Shown: positions 37,049-46,213, numbered from the stretch's first letter. The stretch is DNA of 64,000 nucleotides from Aquimarina aggregata (GCF_001632745.1 NZ_LQRT01000001.1:1-64000); one strand, 5' to 3'. Notes: generated by a model not told the origin, from the letters alone. Numbers and translations: made by a program.

Positions 37049-37993
37049 ATGTTTTCATTAGTTCGAAAAGTTACGCTACTTAGTATATGTATGAGTTTAC
37101 TATCTTTCTTTAACTACAATCACTACTCAGAAAAACTTATTTCACCCGACAATTATTCGTATTACAGTGATTATTTTGTCTTTATTGCCGATGATGAAGC
37201 AGCACCATTAGTTATTCCATTAGATATGAATTGGTCAATTAACCCCAACGGATATACAAAGGAATTTAAAAGTTGGTATGGCACAAAAAATCATTGGCCA
37301 ATTGCATATGTCAAGAAAAAAGTAACTAGTGCTTTTGATAGTATACCAAAGGAATCTTGGGAACACATTAGCACCAAAACATTTCAGTTTCAAACCACAA
37401 CCAGACAAATCATTACTAAAATTCCGGGAGCTCCAGCAGTACACCTAACAATTCCTGAAAAATCAAAATGGGTAGCTATGCCATCAGATACTACCGAGAA
37501 AGAGATTTATGCTTTTAGGACTACTGCAAAAGTCAAAAAAAAGATTAGAAAAGGATGGATGATATATGAACGCATCCGATGGAGTGCTTCAGCTGTAAAG
37601 AATTTTGGTGATTTTGAAACTTTTTTTTGGATCCCATTGGTAATTAATGGTGATTTCTTTCATTTTGAGCAGCATAAAGGTAAACAAACTGCTACCAAAT
37701 GGTCTTTTAATGGCACACAAGTTAAAGTCTCTTCTCTGCCAAGTTTTATATTACAAACGATAACTACGACTAAAGATAAAATAAGTGGTCGAGATAATAT
37801 TCCTAAAACAATCCAGGTACAAGCTCCTGAATGGAATCTTGATATTACTTTAAAAAGTAGTGGTTCTCAAGTGGGTCATGGCGCTAAGTTTGCAAATGGA
37901 TTGGCGTACTATAGACAAAGTCTTCTAGAGCCCACTAAAACCTCTAAAACAAAAGGTTATGGGATGCTTGAACTTATTATAGAAAATGACTAA
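37049..37993 (+). CDS. Exported protein of unknown function
   Basis: 314 residues. The N-terminal 20 residues (VRKVTLLSICMSLLSFFN) look like a signal or anchor without a clear cleavage site. The rest is beta-rich, with WHISTKTFQF-like strands, many Trp and a C-terminal TKGYGMLELIIEND. The ending recalls the GYGYvEltGY close of AttH/CrtC-type lipocalin-like hydrolases, but the match is too short to assign. Flanked by the divergent DUF4494 gene and by an unrelated helical gene. No motif for catalysis is visible. Confidence 0.6.
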   Translation: MFSLVRKVTLLSICMSLLSFFNYNHYSEKLISPDNYSYYSDYFVFIADDEAAPLVIPLDMNWSINPNGYTKEFKSWYGTKNHWPIAYVKKKVTSAFDSIPKESWEHISTKTFQFQTTTRQIITKIPGAPAVHLTIPEKSKWVAMPSDTTEKEIYAFRTTAKVKKKIRKGWMIYERIRWSASAVKNFGDFETFFWIPLVINGDFFHFEQHKGKQTATKWSFNGTQVKVSSLPSFILQTITTTKDKISGRDNIPKTIQVQAPEWNLDITLKSSGSQVGHGAKFANGLAYYRQSLLEPTKTSKTKGYGMLELIIEND

Positions 37994-38088
37994 AATGACA
38001 CAAAACACCTTTTAAACTTTAAAGTTTCCAGAAATTTCCCCTGTAAGAAAGGGAGATTGTCCCCTTTACATCACACGTTTATTTCACT

Positions 38089-38096
38089 TAGGTTTG
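38089..38096 (+). promoter_or_regulatory. Candidate -7 element of the 38135-38590 gene
   Basis: TAGGTTTG matches TAnnTTTG, 38 bp before the ATG. No properly spaced TTG. Confidence 0.35.
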
Positions 38097-38134
38097 CCAT
38101 ATCACATTTCTAGTAAACCCGTAAACCCATTAAA

Positions 38135-38590
38135 ATGTCCTTAGAAAATCTAAGTAGCATTACCTTTTCTGATGCAGAATTACATCAGCTTAATCAAGGT
38201 ATTCTAGCTATAAAAGAAGTAATCGTTGGTAAGGCTATAGAGCTTACAACAGATCAACGTGATCAATATATACATATTGCAAATCAAAACATGTGCATCA
38301 TCGATACTGCCAAAAATCATATGGAACAACATCCAGATTTGGTACCAACATTTTTAGATAAAGAAGAGTTTGATAGAGATTACACCACATGTCTTCAAAT
38401 CAAAGAAAATATTGATATCCTTAAACAACTAACCCAACAACTAACAGATACTAAAATTTTACTTGACTATGACAACTATACCAACGCACTAAGTTTTTAT
38501 CAAGCAATACGGTATAGGGCTGGGAAAGATGAACCTGATGTAAAAAAAGTATATGACGAAATGAACCTACTTTTTACAAAAAAAGAATAA
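38135..38590 (+). CDS. Small helical cytoplasmic protein of unknown function
   Basis: 151 residues, no signal or membrane segment, almost entirely helical (for example LNQGILAIKEVIVGKAIEL and LKQLTQQLTDTKILL), Asp/Gln-rich. I do not recognise the family. The ATG at 38135 is preceded by a -7-like element and the gene is closed by a hairpin at 38659-38700. It lies 380 bp before the TIR-like gene, and a link between them is possible but not shown. Confidence 0.6.
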   Translation: MSLENLSSITFSDAELHQLNQGILAIKEVIVGKAIELTTDQRDQYIHIANQNMCIIDTAKNHMEQHPDLVPTFLDKEEFDRDYTTCLQIKENIDILKQLTQQLTDTKILLDYDNYTNALSFYQAIRYRAGKDEPDVKKVYDEMNLLFTKKE

Positions 38591-38969
38591 ACGCAATAAT
38601 AAAACAGCTTTTAAGCTGCATCTTATCAAAACATTGAAAATTGAGTTTGTATTAGTGTTAAGACCTCTCTAGAATTTCTTGAAACCTCTGAGAGGTCTTA
38701 CATTTTGATTTAATTAATACTCTTTTCAAAATAGTATATCAAATCAAAATTACTTCGTCTAATAGTTATATCTACCTGTTTGTTTTCTTTGCTTTTTTAA
38801 CACTAATACATAGAAAAATAATGTATTTTTAATACAACATAGCTTAAACTTACCTTAAAGAAATAACGTACAATCTATATTACGAGTTAAAAATTTTATT
38901 TAACAAAACGTAGTATAACAAATTCTAGTGTTAAAACGTTATACACAACAATAAATACATTTCACACAA
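38591..38969. other. Intergenic region before the TIR-like gene
   Basis: Apart from the hairpin at 38659-38700 nothing is recognised. It is strongly A/T-rich. Confidence 0.5.
38659..38700 (+). terminator. Terminator-type hairpin
   Basis: Perfect 11-bp stem TAAGACCTCTC / GAGAGGTCTTA with a 20-base loop, followed by CATTTTG. The T-tract is weak. Confidence 0.55.
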
Positions 38970-39518
38970 ATGAGTATTTTACCACATTATGGGCTTAAAC
39001 AGTACAGAAACTCTGCTAGGATATATATGAAAACAGTTACTGAAAGTTTAAAACTTTTCAGAGAAGAAAATCCTGATTTTAAAGTCCCTGTATTTATATT
39101 TCACAAACATGATGAATTAGAAGAATTAGACAGCGCTATTAATTTTTTGAGCAATTTTGATGTTTTACTTGCTGCAGATTGGATCGAAGCAAATATGTTT
39201 GATGACACTTCTACTGCAGCTGTTAAACTTGTACATCAAGCTATTAAAAATAAAATAAAGGAACATAAAAAATTTATTTTCTTAGCTACCGAAGATGCCA
39301 TTACTTCAAAATTAGGTAAATGGGTATTGGGGCAATTACATGGCTTAAAAGATATGGAGCATATTGCTATTTTTCCAATACGAGGAGATTATAGTGATTA
39401 TGGTGGTGAAGAGTATTTGGATAAATATCCTTATATACATGAAATTGAAGCAGAAATATATGGCGTAAGATATCCCAATGGGGATACAAAAGAGCTTGGT
39501 GCTTGGTTATCATCATAA
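38970..39518 (+). CDS. TIR-like domain protein lacking the usual catalytic Glu
   Basis: 182 residues made up almost wholly of one TIR-like domain. The order of motifs fits bacterial TIR proteins: VPVFIFHKHDELEELDSAI (strand A, about 39-57), DVLLAADWIEANMFDDT with TAAVKLVHQAI (about 64-92), KFIFLATEDAITSKLGKWVLG (about 101-121) and a final YGVRYPNGDTKELGAWL. In NADase TIRs the motif is typically S.W..WELG with catalytic Glu; here Trp118 is followed by Val119, so the Glu is lost. It may bind a nucleotide or partner and not cut NAD+. It stands alone, with no recognised defence gene beside it. Confidence 0.7.
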   Translation: MSILPHYGLKQYRNSARIYMKTVTESLKLFREENPDFKVPVFIFHKHDELEELDSAINFLSNFDVLLAADWIEANMFDDTSTAAVKLVHQAIKNKIKEHKKFIFLATEDAITSKLGKWVLGQLHGLKDMEHIAIFPIRGDYSDYGGEEYLDKYPYIHEIEAEIYGVRYPNGDTKELGAWLSS

Positions 39519-39525
39519 ATGAGCT

Positions 39526-39575
39526 AAAAAGCTATCCCAATTTTGTAACACTACAAAATTGGGATAGCTTTTTTA
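39526..39575. terminator. Strong bidirectional terminator
   Basis: Perfect stem of about 22 bp (AAAAAGCTATCCCAATTTTG and complement) with an ACAC loop between the convergent TIR-like and hemL genes. Confidence 0.9.
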
Positions 39576-39589
39576 TTTTTTAAATTCTT

Positions 39590-40876
39590 TTATAATGTTT
39601 GTGCCACTTTTTGCACTGCGTTTATCGTAGTGTCTAGATCTTCATATGTTAATGCTTCTGTTATAAACCAAGTTTCATAAGCACTTGGTGCGATATAAAT
39701 ACCGTTATTGAGCATTCCATGAAAAAACTTTTTAAAAGTTTCGTTATTACCATGGGTAGCCGTATCAAAATCTACAACATTCGTTTCAGCAAAATGAACC
39801 GAAATCATAGATCCAATTCTGTTAATTGTATGGGTAATATTATTCTCGACAAGGGCTTTTGCAATTCCCTTATGCAAGTATTCTGTTTTTTTAGCGAGAC
39901 TATCAAAAATTTGAGAGTTCTGATTAAGCTCTTTAAGCATTGCCAATCCTGCAGCCATTGCTAGAGGGTTTCCACTCAACGTCCCTGCCTGATACACTGG
40001 TCCTAATGGGGCCAAGTGATTCATAATTTCTGCCCTTGCTGCAAACGCACCAACAGGTAGTCCTCCTCCAATTACTTTTCCGAAGGTTACTATATCTGCA
40101 TTTACACCTAATAGTTCTTGAGCACCACCTTTTGCTAACCTAAAACCAGTCATAACCTCATCAAAAACGAGTAAAATATTATGTGAATCACACAATGCTC
40201 TTAATCCTTCAAGAAATCCTTTTGCCGGCGGGATACAGCCCATATTTCCCGCTACAGGTTCAATGATAATACATGCAATTTCTTCTAGATTAGAAGAAAT
40301 AATATCCTTTACATGTTCTAAATCATTATATTTTGCCAAAAGAGTATCTTGTGCTGTTCCTTTTGTAACACCTGGGCTATTCGGACTTCCGAACGTTACC
40401 GCACCACTACCTGCTTGTATCAAAAAAGAATCACTATGGCCATGGTAGCATCCTGCAAACTTAATTATCTTGTCTTTTTGGGTATATCCTCTAGCCAATC
40501 TTACAGCACTCATGCAAGCTTCGGTACCTGAATTCACAAACCGTATTTTATCGATATTAGGCACCATTGATACTGCTAATTCGGCAATTTGTGTTTCTAT
40601 TTCTGTGGGCATACCAAAACTAGTTCCCTTTTTGGCTTTTTCGACTACCGCTTCTACAACAGGCGGGTGTGCATGTCCAAGAATCATCGGACCCCAAGAA
40701 TTTATATAGTCTATTAATCGGTTTCCATCTTCATCATATAAATAAGCTCCTTTAGCTTCTTTGACAAATATAGGATCTCCTCCCACTGCTTTAAAGGCTC
40801 TTACAGGTGAATTAACTCCTCCTGGAATTACTTTTTGCGCTTCTGTAAACAATGCGCTACTTCTTTGATAGATCAT
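39590..40876 (-). CDS. hemL: Glutamate-1-semialdehyde 2,1-aminomutase
   Basis: 428 residues, normal length. HemL converts glutamate-1-semialdehyde to 5-aminolevulinate in the C5 route to haem; PLP enzyme, cytoplasmic. Seen: [18 protein letters not shown] at the start, [36 protein letters not shown] and the PLP-Lys segment [16 protein letters not shown]. It is the last gene of a minus-strand operon, only 2 bp after the glucosaminidase gene. Confidence 0.97.
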   Translation of the reverse strand: MIYQRSSALFTEAQKVIPGGVNSPVRAFKAVGGDPIFVKEAKGAYLYDEDGNRLIDYINSWGPMILGHAHPPVVEAVVEKAKKGTSFGMPTEIETQIAELAVSMVPNIDKIRFVNSGTEACMSAVRLARGYTQKDKIIKFAGCYHGHSDSFLIQAGSGAVTFGSPNSPGVTKGTAQDTLLAKYNDLEHVKDIISSNLEEIACIIIEPVAGNMGCIPPAKGFLEGLRALCDSHNILLVFDEVMTGFRLAKGGAQELLGVNADIVTFGKVIGGGLPVGAFAARAEIMNHLAPLGPVYQAGTLSGNPLAMAAGLAMLKELNQNSQIFDSLAKKTEYLHKGIAKALVENNITHTINRIGSMISVHFAETNVVDFDTATHGNNETFKKFFHGMLNNGIYIAPSAYETWFITEALTYEDLDTTINAVQKVAQTL

Positions 40877-40878
40877 CT

Positions 40879-41817
40879 TTAATTAAAATCTTCTTCCTCT
40901 TCGTCGACAATTATTTTAGCTACTTTTAGTACCTGTCCGACTTTGATATTGTTATTTACTAACTTATTAAATGCTTTTAATTCTTCGACAGAAATCTTGT
41001 ATTTACGCGATATAGAATATAACGTATCTCCGTTAATTACTTCGTGTTCTCCTTTTTTAGTAGTAGCCGTAAGAGCACTAATGGTACTAATGACAGGCTT
41101 AGAGACTTGAGGTGTCGTAACAACTGCTTCAGTAATTTTTTCTTTTTTTGGTCGTTTTTTTCTTCCTAAGACATCATTATCAAATTCGTACAAACGATAC
41201 TGCTCTATGATCGCAATGAGTTTTTGAGGGTATTTTTTATCCGTCGCATATCCCGCTTCTCTTAAACCACGAGCCCAAGATTTGTAATCTTTTTTACTAA
41301 AAGTAAATAATCTAGCGTAGCGTTTTCTGTTTTTAAGGAATAAAGAATGATCTCTAAAAGAATCACTTGCTTGGTCATATTTTCTAAAACATTCCTGAAG
41401 GCGATCATCATCATGATACACCCGATCTCCGGTCCAATCATGACATTTTATTCCAAAGTGATTTTTAGCCCTAGTTGTTAAATCTCCATAGCCTGCTCCA
41501 GACTCTAAAATACCTTGGGCTAAGGTTATACTTGCTGGGATACCATACGTTTTCATCTCACTTTTAGCAATTTCTGAAAATTCAAAAATATACTGTCTTA
41601 CACGCTCTTTATATGGAAGTGCAGCTTTTGGAGGTCTCTTTACAGAGGTAGGAGTTTCTTCTTTTACAATTTCTCTTGTATTTCTCTCAATCTTCGTAAC
41701 AGTGGTCTGTTTCGACGTTGCTCTTTTTGTCTTGGATGACGTTGTTAACACTTTTTTATTTCCTCCGCAAGAAATTAAAAAAACTGTAACACATACTAAT
41801 GAAATAAATTTCCTCAT
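40879..41817 (-). CDS. LysM-containing glucosaminidase lipoprotein
   Basis: 312 residues. Signal [17 protein letters not shown] with lipobox. A basic Thr/Lys-rich linker precedes a GH73/FlgJ-type N-acetylglucosaminidase domain (about 68-215): [18 protein letters not shown] (catalytic Glu), [22 protein letters not shown] and [19 protein letters not shown]-terminal LysM motif follows ([26 protein letters not shown]). It cuts or remodels peptidoglycan on the periplasmic side. It lies between an ACC-deaminase-like gene (7 bp upstream) and hemL (2 bp downstream) in a tight operon. Confidence 0.93.
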   Translation of the reverse strand: MRKFISLVCVTVFLISCGGNKKVLTTSSKTKRATSKQTTVTKIERNTREIVKEETPTSVKRPPKAALPYKERVRQYIFEFSEIAKSEMKTYGIPASITLAQGILESGAGYGDLTTRAKNHFGIKCHDWTGDRVYHDDDRLQECFRKYDQASDSFRDHSLFLKNRKRYARLFTFSKKDYKSWARGLREAGYATDKKYPQKLIAIIEQYRLYEFDNDVLGRKKRPKKEKITEAVVTTPQVSKPVISTISALTATTKKGEHEVINGDTLYSISRKYKISVEELKAFNKLVNNNIKVGQVLKVAKIIVDEEEEDFN

Positions 41818-41824
41818 TTTACTA

Positions 41825-42769
41825 TCAAATTGTAATAAGGGGTAGCTTCTTTTTCTTTAATTTTTTATTCATACCAGCAATGCCTTGTAACCCTCCGGTA
41901 TGCACGGCTAAAATACGAGTATTTTTTATAAAAAACCCCTTTTGTACTAGGTCAAAAATCCCAAAGACCATCTTACCTGTATAAACTGGATCTAGAGGGA
42001 TATGTTGCTGATCATAGAAGTTATTTATAAAATTTACTCCTTCTTCATTTATTTTACCATATCCTCCAAAATGATACTCATTTATCAAATTCCAATTTGT
42101 CTTTGAAGTATATTTTTTGATTTCTTTAGATAAAAAATCCCCTTTTAACGCAGGAAAACCTAAAACTTTTTGGTTCGGTCCTGTACTATTAACAATTCCC
42201 GACATTGTACCTCCTGTACCTACAGCACAGCAAATAATATCATATTCAATATCATTATTTGTTAGTATTTCCTGACAACCTTTGACTGCCAAGTCATTGG
42301 TCCCTCCTTCTGGAATTAAATAAAAATCTCCAAACTCGGCTACTAATTTATTTCTAAACGATAAAGACTCTTTATCTCTATATTCTTTTCTATCTATAAA
42401 CTTAAATTGCATTCCGGCTTTAGCGGCAAATCCAAGTGTATCATTCTCTAATAGGGTTTTATCAAGATTGTTAGCTAGCTCTTCTCCGCGAATTACACCT
42501 ATTGTTTTTAACCCCAGTATTTTTCCTGCTGCTGCGGTTGCCGCAATATGATTACTATATGCTCCCCCAAAAGTAAGAATAGTGTTGTGCTCTAAATTTT
42601 TAGCTTCTAATAAATTATACTTCAATTTTCTGAATTTGTTTCCAGAAACATACTGATGTATAAGATCTTCTCTTTTAATATCCAAGGATACCTTTGCCTT
42701 ATCCAAAAGCTCGTGCTTTATTTGTTTATTCTCTGAAAACTTAGTTTCCGAAGAAAAAAAATTCTGCAT
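41825..42769 (-). CDS. PLP enzyme of the ACC deaminase/D-cysteine desulfhydrase family
   Basis: 314 residues, cytoplasmic. The PLP-Lys region VSGNKFRKLKYNLL (Lys45) is followed by LTFGGAYSNHIAATAAAG and by CCAVGTGGTMSGI (phosphate-binding). Members of this fold-type II group deaminate 1-aminocyclopropane-1-carboxylate or release sulfide from D-cysteine. The residues deciding between them cannot be judged safely here, and D-cysteine desulfhydrase is more common in non-plant-associated bacteria. First gene of an operon with glucosaminidase and hemL. Confidence 0.85.
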   Translation of the reverse strand: MQNFFSSETKFSENKQIKHELLDKAKVSLDIKREDLIHQYVSGNKFRKLKYNLLEAKNLEHNTILTFGGAYSNHIAATAAAGKILGLKTIGVIRGEELANNLDKTLLENDTLGFAAKAGMQFKFIDRKEYRDKESLSFRNKLVAEFGDFYLIPEGGTNDLAVKGCQEILTNNDIEYDIICCAVGTGGTMSGIVNSTGPNQKVLGFPALKGDFLSKEIKKYTSKTNWNLINEYHFGGYGKINEEGVNFINNFYDQQHIPLDPVYTGKMVFGIFDLVQKGFFIKNTRILAVHTGGLQGIAGMNKKLKKKKLPLITI

Positions 42770-42815
42770 ATTCTTTGTTTTTGATATTGCAAAACTACGT
42801 TTAATTATTTTTGTT

Positions 42816-42823
42816 TACTTTTG
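42816..42823 (+). promoter_or_regulatory. Candidate -7 element of the alginate lyase gene
   Basis: TACTTTTG matches TAnnTTTG, 21 bp before ATG 42845. The -33 TTG at a proper distance is missing. Confidence 0.35.
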
Positions 42824-42844
42824 GTTGACCAAAATAACAGTGCT

Positions 42845-43780
42845 ATGAAAATCAATTCTTTAAGAACTTGCTCTATATTACTATCCTCTACAAGAGTATT
42901 ACTTTTATTATGCTTAAGCATACTCATTAGCTGTAGTAGTTCTGAAGAAGACAATATGCCGGTCACCGAACCAGTTTCTGATGGAGATCCAGTTGATGAA
43001 GACACAACAGAGGAAGAAGAGCCAACTGAAAAAGAAAGTGTTGTTTGGAAAAATTGGTACTTATCTGTGCCTTTAAACCGCGGAAATGGTAAGGCTACTT
43101 CTATATATTATGAAACTATAGAAAATGACGGACTTACTGCGGATCAAAAAAAATATTTTTATAAAAATCAAGATGGTAGTTATACCTTTTTTACAGAATT
43201 TACTGGATATACGACGTCTGGAGAATCTGCTCTAGATGCAAGCAAGTATTGCAGGACGGAGCTTAGAGAATATTGGAGAGGTAATCAAAGTACTTCTGAC
43301 AATTGGTCTATGGCAGAAGGAACTCACCTTTTAGAATCTACACTAAAAGTAAATTATTGCGAAGGAAGAAAGCAAACCTATATAGCTCAAATTCATGGTA
43401 TCAAGAACGAAGCCTTAGGACTCAAAAACTCACCTGCTACGATTAAAGCACAGTGGTTTGACGGTAATATTGTTATCGAATACTATCAAAAACCTACTAG
43501 TGGAGAATGGACTAGCGAGGGTGATGGCAAAGTTACTATTGGTCGTGTTGATAATGAAAAATTTACCATTCATTTAAAAGTTGAAGATGGAAAATTTATC
43601 TACAAATTAGTTTGCCCAAATAAAAACTTAGATACCGGTTATATAACATTATACGATTATGTAGGTAATGGTTATACTTATGAGAATTATTTTAAAACAG
43701 GAAATTACTTTAAATGGAATTCTGACTACACGCAATCAGCAGAAGTTATATTATATAGCGCAAAAACAACACATAACTAG
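42845..43780 (+). CDS. Polysaccharide lyase family 7 (alginate lyase) lipoprotein
   Basis: About 311 residues from ATG 42845; an in-frame TTG at 42821 is less likely. Signal peptide with lipobox (LLLCLSILISCSS) and an acidic Glu/Asp/Thr linker. The PL7 jelly-roll shows its three conserved strands: RTELREYW, YIAQIHG and YFKWNSDYTQS (canonical YFKxGxYxQ). PL7 enzymes cleave alginate by beta-elimination. The lipid anchor suggests cell-surface or periplasmic action. It is an orphan, with no SusCD pair or other alginate genes adjacent. Confidence 0.93.
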   Translation: MKINSLRTCSILLSSTRVLLLLCLSILISCSSSEEDNMPVTEPVSDGDPVDEDTTEEEEPTEKESVVWKNWYLSVPLNRGNGKATSIYYETIENDGLTADQKKYFYKNQDGSYTFFTEFTGYTTSGESALDASKYCRTELREYWRGNQSTSDNWSMAEGTHLLESTLKVNYCEGRKQTYIAQIHGIKNEALGLKNSPATIKAQWFDGNIVIEYYQKPTSGEWTSEGDGKVTIGRVDNEKFTIHLKVEDGKFIYKLVCPNKNLDTGYITLYDYVGNGYTYENYFKTGNYFKWNSDYTQSAEVILYSAKTTHN

Positions 43781-43826
43781 GTTTTATAAAGACAAGGAAT
43801 ATTTAATCAAGTATATATTCAAACTT

Positions 43827-44153
43827 TTAAAGATATTTGATAAAGCTCCAAGGTTTTCTTCTCTTGAGATAGTGTAAATCATCTTCATTAAGGTAAGCTT
43901 CTCTTTCAAATGAAATATTACAATATGCTAATTGCGCATTTCGATATTGTAATAGCCTAAAACAGTATTCTGTAAAATATAAAAAATAAAAGGGTATGAC
44001 AAGTAATTCTACTTGTTGTCTCAAGTGAATTTTTTCATGATTAATAAAGTATTCGTCTTTTTTTAAGAAAGGATCTTTAACCACAATAAACGGCCAAAGC
44101 GCTATCCCAACAAAATGCCTACCTATCAAATATTTGTTAACTACTATGCGCAT
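43827..44153 (-). CDS. Small membrane protein with an HExxH motif
   Basis: 108 residues. It starts with a hydrophobic stretch (YLIGRHFVGIALWPFIVV), then FINHEKIHLRQQVELL, a typical HExxH zinc-protease motif, then a helix (VIPFYFLYFTEYCFRLL) and a distal FEREAYLNE whose Glu could be the third ligand. This looks like a minimal membrane-bound gluzincin-type enzyme conserved in Flavobacteria. No activity is known to me. It is divergent from the DUF5522 gene (29 bp between starts). Confidence 0.7.
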   Translation of the reverse strand: MRIVVNKYLIGRHFVGIALWPFIVVKDPFLKKDEYFINHEKIHLRQQVELLVIPFYFLYFTEYCFRLLQYRNAQLAYCNISFEREAYLNEDDLHYLKRRKPWSFIKYL

Positions 44154-44168
44154 ATAACTCTAAGATAC

Positions 44169-44176
44169 TATTTTTG
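44169..44176 (+). promoter_or_regulatory. Candidate -7 element of the DUF5522 gene
   Basis: TATTTTTG matches TAnnTTTG; the ATG is only 6 bp further, which would give a leaderless mRNA. Confidence 0.4.
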
Positions 44177-44182
44177 TACGAA

Positions 44183-44359
44183 ATGAGAGACCCTAAAAAA
44201 GTATTAACTCCAAAAGAAGGAGATTATTATATTACCCCAGAAGGGTATCGATGTTTTACAGAACAATATCACCTTAGAAGAGGGTATTGTTGTGAGAGTG
44301 GATGTAGACACTGTCCGTATGGCTATGACAAAAAAACAAACACTTATTCTAAAAAATAA
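44183..44359 (+). CDS. DUF5522 protein
   Basis: 58 residues from ATG 44183; a TTG at 44174 would overlap the -7 element. The C-terminal HLRRGYCCESGCRHCPYGY carries four Cys and a His in the DUF5522 pattern, suggesting a metal or Fe-S site. A small conserved Bacteroidota protein of unknown role. Followed 82 bp later by a lipoprotein gene. Confidence 0.88.
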   Translation: MRDPKKVLTPKEGDYYITPEGYRCFTEQYHLRRGYCCESGCRHCPYGYDKKTNTYSKK

Positions 44360-44441
44360 TTGCCTAACCTACTGCATGGTATGATTATTGTGCTTATTTT
44401 TTCTAAAAAAAGCTATTGTTAAACCTTTAAAATCAGGGATT

Positions 44442-44978
44442 ATGAAATTTTTTTCACTTTTATCATTAATCCTTATCATAACTCTTAGTTCGTGCACTAC
44501 CGTTCGTGTTGCTTCAGATTATGATAAGAAAGCAAATTTTAACACTTACAGGAGTTTCGCGTTTTACAAACCCGGAATAGATAAAGCTGACATCAGTGAT
44601 CTGGATAAAAAGCGTATTTTAAGAGCTATTGAAGCAGATATGGCTACAAAGGGGTTCTCTAAATCAGATAATCCAGATATGCTTGTAAGTATTTTTACTA
44701 AGACCAAAGAAAACATCAATATCTACCAAAATAACTTTGGATGGGGTTATGGATGGGGTTGGAATCCTTGGTTTTGGGGTGGAAATAATTTTAATAGCGT
44801 TTCTCGTGTAACCGAGGGTACTTTATATATTGATCTTATTGACGCTTCTAAAAAAGAACTAGTATGGCAAGGTATGGGAACCTCTGCATTAACTAAAGAT
44901 GTAAATAGAAAACAAGAAAAAATGAATGAAATCGTTACTGCGATTTTAAAAGAATATCCGCCTTTAGCGAATAACTAA
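44442..44978 (+). CDS. DUF4136 lipoprotein
   Basis: About 178 residues from ATG 44442, which starts MKFFSLLSLILIITLSSC with a proper lipobox; the longer frame from 44388 adds non-signal sequence. The mature part has the DUF4136 pattern: VASDYDKKANFNTYRSFAF, IEADMATKGFSKSDNPDML and a C-terminal KRQEKMNEIVTAILKEYPP-like helix. A Gly/Trp-rich stretch (WGYGWGWNPWFWGG) is in the middle, as in many members. Outer-membrane or periplasmic; function unknown. Confidence 0.85.
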   Translation: MKFFSLLSLILIITLSSCTTVRVASDYDKKANFNTYRSFAFYKPGIDKADISDLDKKRILRAIEADMATKGFSKSDNPDMLVSIFTKTKENINIYQNNFGWGYGWGWNPWFWGGNNFNSVSRVTEGTLYIDLIDASKKELVWQGMGTSALTKDVNRKQEKMNEIVTAILKEYPPLANN

Positions 44979-45004
44979 GAAAAACATTTTTATTATAGAT
45001 AGAT

Positions 45005-45035
45005 AAAGCCTTTCTTTTATGAGAGGCTTTTTTTT
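45005..45035 (+). terminator. Terminator of the DUF4136 gene
   Basis: AAAGCCTTTC / GAGAGGCTTT stem with TTTTAT loop and a T-tract of nine. Confidence 0.8.
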
Positions 45036-45118
45036 GTGTACATTTATAACAAAACTGAATATAAGATAGCCTTAAATTGATTTTTAAGTTTCTGAACTTA
45101 TACTGATAATACTCGTTT

Positions 45119-45733
45119 ATGCGTAATTTTTTACTTGGTGCAGCATTAGCTTTTATGGTAGCCTTTGGAATAAAATATTTTATTGATAAATCTACTATCA
45201 GAAAAACCGAACTTGAATCATCTGATCTTATTCTAACTCAAATTAAAAACGTTGGTAAATTAGTAGTAACCGAGGGGCACTTTGCCGAGGTTATTACGTA
45301 TAAGGATGATAAAAAATACTATTTGGATTTATTGACTGCTACCAAAAAAGCAATTGTAGAAGTAAACGCCCATGTCCAGGTTTCTTATGATTTAAGTACT
45401 GTTGAACATCATATCGATAATACAACTAAAACAGTGGTAATTACTAAAATTCCTAAAGCTGAAATAAACATTAATCCAACTATAAAATACCATGATCTAC
45501 AAGCTGATTTCTTTAATCAATTTATTCCTGATGATCATAATTTAATTAGGGAAAAAGTAAAAAAACAATTAGAAGAAAAAGTAAAAAAATCTACATTAGT
45601 AACTAATTCTCAAGATAGATTAATTAGTGAACTACAAAAATTATATATTTTAACTAATTCTCTGGGATGGACATTAAAGTATAACAACACTATTATAGAA
45701 ACTCCTGCTAATCTAAAACAATTCATTGATTAA
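45119..45733 (+). CDS. DUF4230 membrane-anchored protein
   Basis: 204 residues. One N-terminal helix (FLLGAALAFMVAFGIKYFI) is followed by a soluble domain containing NVGKLVVTEGHFAEVITYKD and IPKAEININPTIKYHDLQADFFN, the DUF4230 pattern. The ATG at 45119 precedes the helix directly. The soluble domain is outside the cytoplasm by the anchor's orientation. Function unknown. The 3' side is a structured non-coding stretch. Confidence 0.85.
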   Translation: MRNFLLGAALAFMVAFGIKYFIDKSTIRKTELESSDLILTQIKNVGKLVVTEGHFAEVITYKDDKKYYLDLLTATKKAIVEVNAHVQVSYDLSTVEHHIDNTTKTVVITKIPKAEININPTIKYHDLQADFFNQFIPDDHNLIREKVKKQLEEKVKKSTLVTNSQDRLISELQKLYILTNSLGWTLKYNNTIIETPANLKQFID

Positions 45734-45767
45734 CTTTCGAATACCCTATAGTTAATAATAAACAAAA

Positions 45768-45873
45768 GTCATCCCATCTTTGACCTGGGAACTATAGTAC
45801 TACAAACTCGTATAATTTATCTTTCTTGATCAAAACTGATCACAGAAAAAGTCTAAAGATCGACTGGGATGAC
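45768..45873 (+). repeat. Inverted repeat GTCATCCCA / TGGGATGAC enclosing about 85 bases
   Basis: Nine-bp outer arms with a partial second stem TCTTT/AAAGA. Inside, TGATCA occurs twice in close spacing (about 45827-45842). It could be an extended terminator or a structured RNA, and it follows the DUF4230 gene directly. Confidence 0.45.
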
Positions 45874-45890
45874 AGTTCTGTATTTTAAAA

Positions 45891-45920
45891 AAGATGGAAA
45901 GAGAAAACCCTTTCCACCTT
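45891..45920 (+). terminator. Hairpin downstream of the inverted repeat
   Basis: AAGATGGAAAG / CTTTCCACCTT with an 8-base loop. The downstream T-content is modest (ATTATAAATC), so termination is uncertain. Confidence 0.4.
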
Positions 45921-46213
45921 ATTATAAATCTGCTTTTATAGAAATTTGTTTGTCCCTCAATCTCTAAAATTTTCTACAGATTACTAATTAGTTTACATAG
46001 TTAAAACGCGATACATTTAAAATACCCTACCCCCCTGTTATATCAAAAATTAAAAAAAATTAATTGATAGTAAATTAAGTCGCATCTCTTGTGCTCTCTT
46101 ATCTAATATATTTTTACACTTAGTACCTATAAATAAAACCTTTCATTTATAATCATCAAAGGATTCTACCTTGTCTGTAGTAGCAGTTGATCAAACTAAG
46201 TACAGAACCATAA

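Larger units (their letters stand above)
45734..46213. other. Structured non-coding region
   Basis: No gene. It begins with a long-range inverted repeat (45768-45873) and a hairpin (45891-45920); the remainder to 46213 is plain A/T-rich sequence. Confidence 0.5.

Noticed and set aside
38135..39518. Thoeris-type defence system from the TIR-like gene and its neighbour
   Set aside because: The neighbour is not a SIR2/SLOG or ThsA-like protein, there is a 380-bp gap with a hairpin, and the TIR lacks its catalytic Glu.
39719..40709. Several open frames on the plus strand opposite hemL
   Set aside because: They are shadows of hemL; the hemL protein has complete family motifs and normal length.
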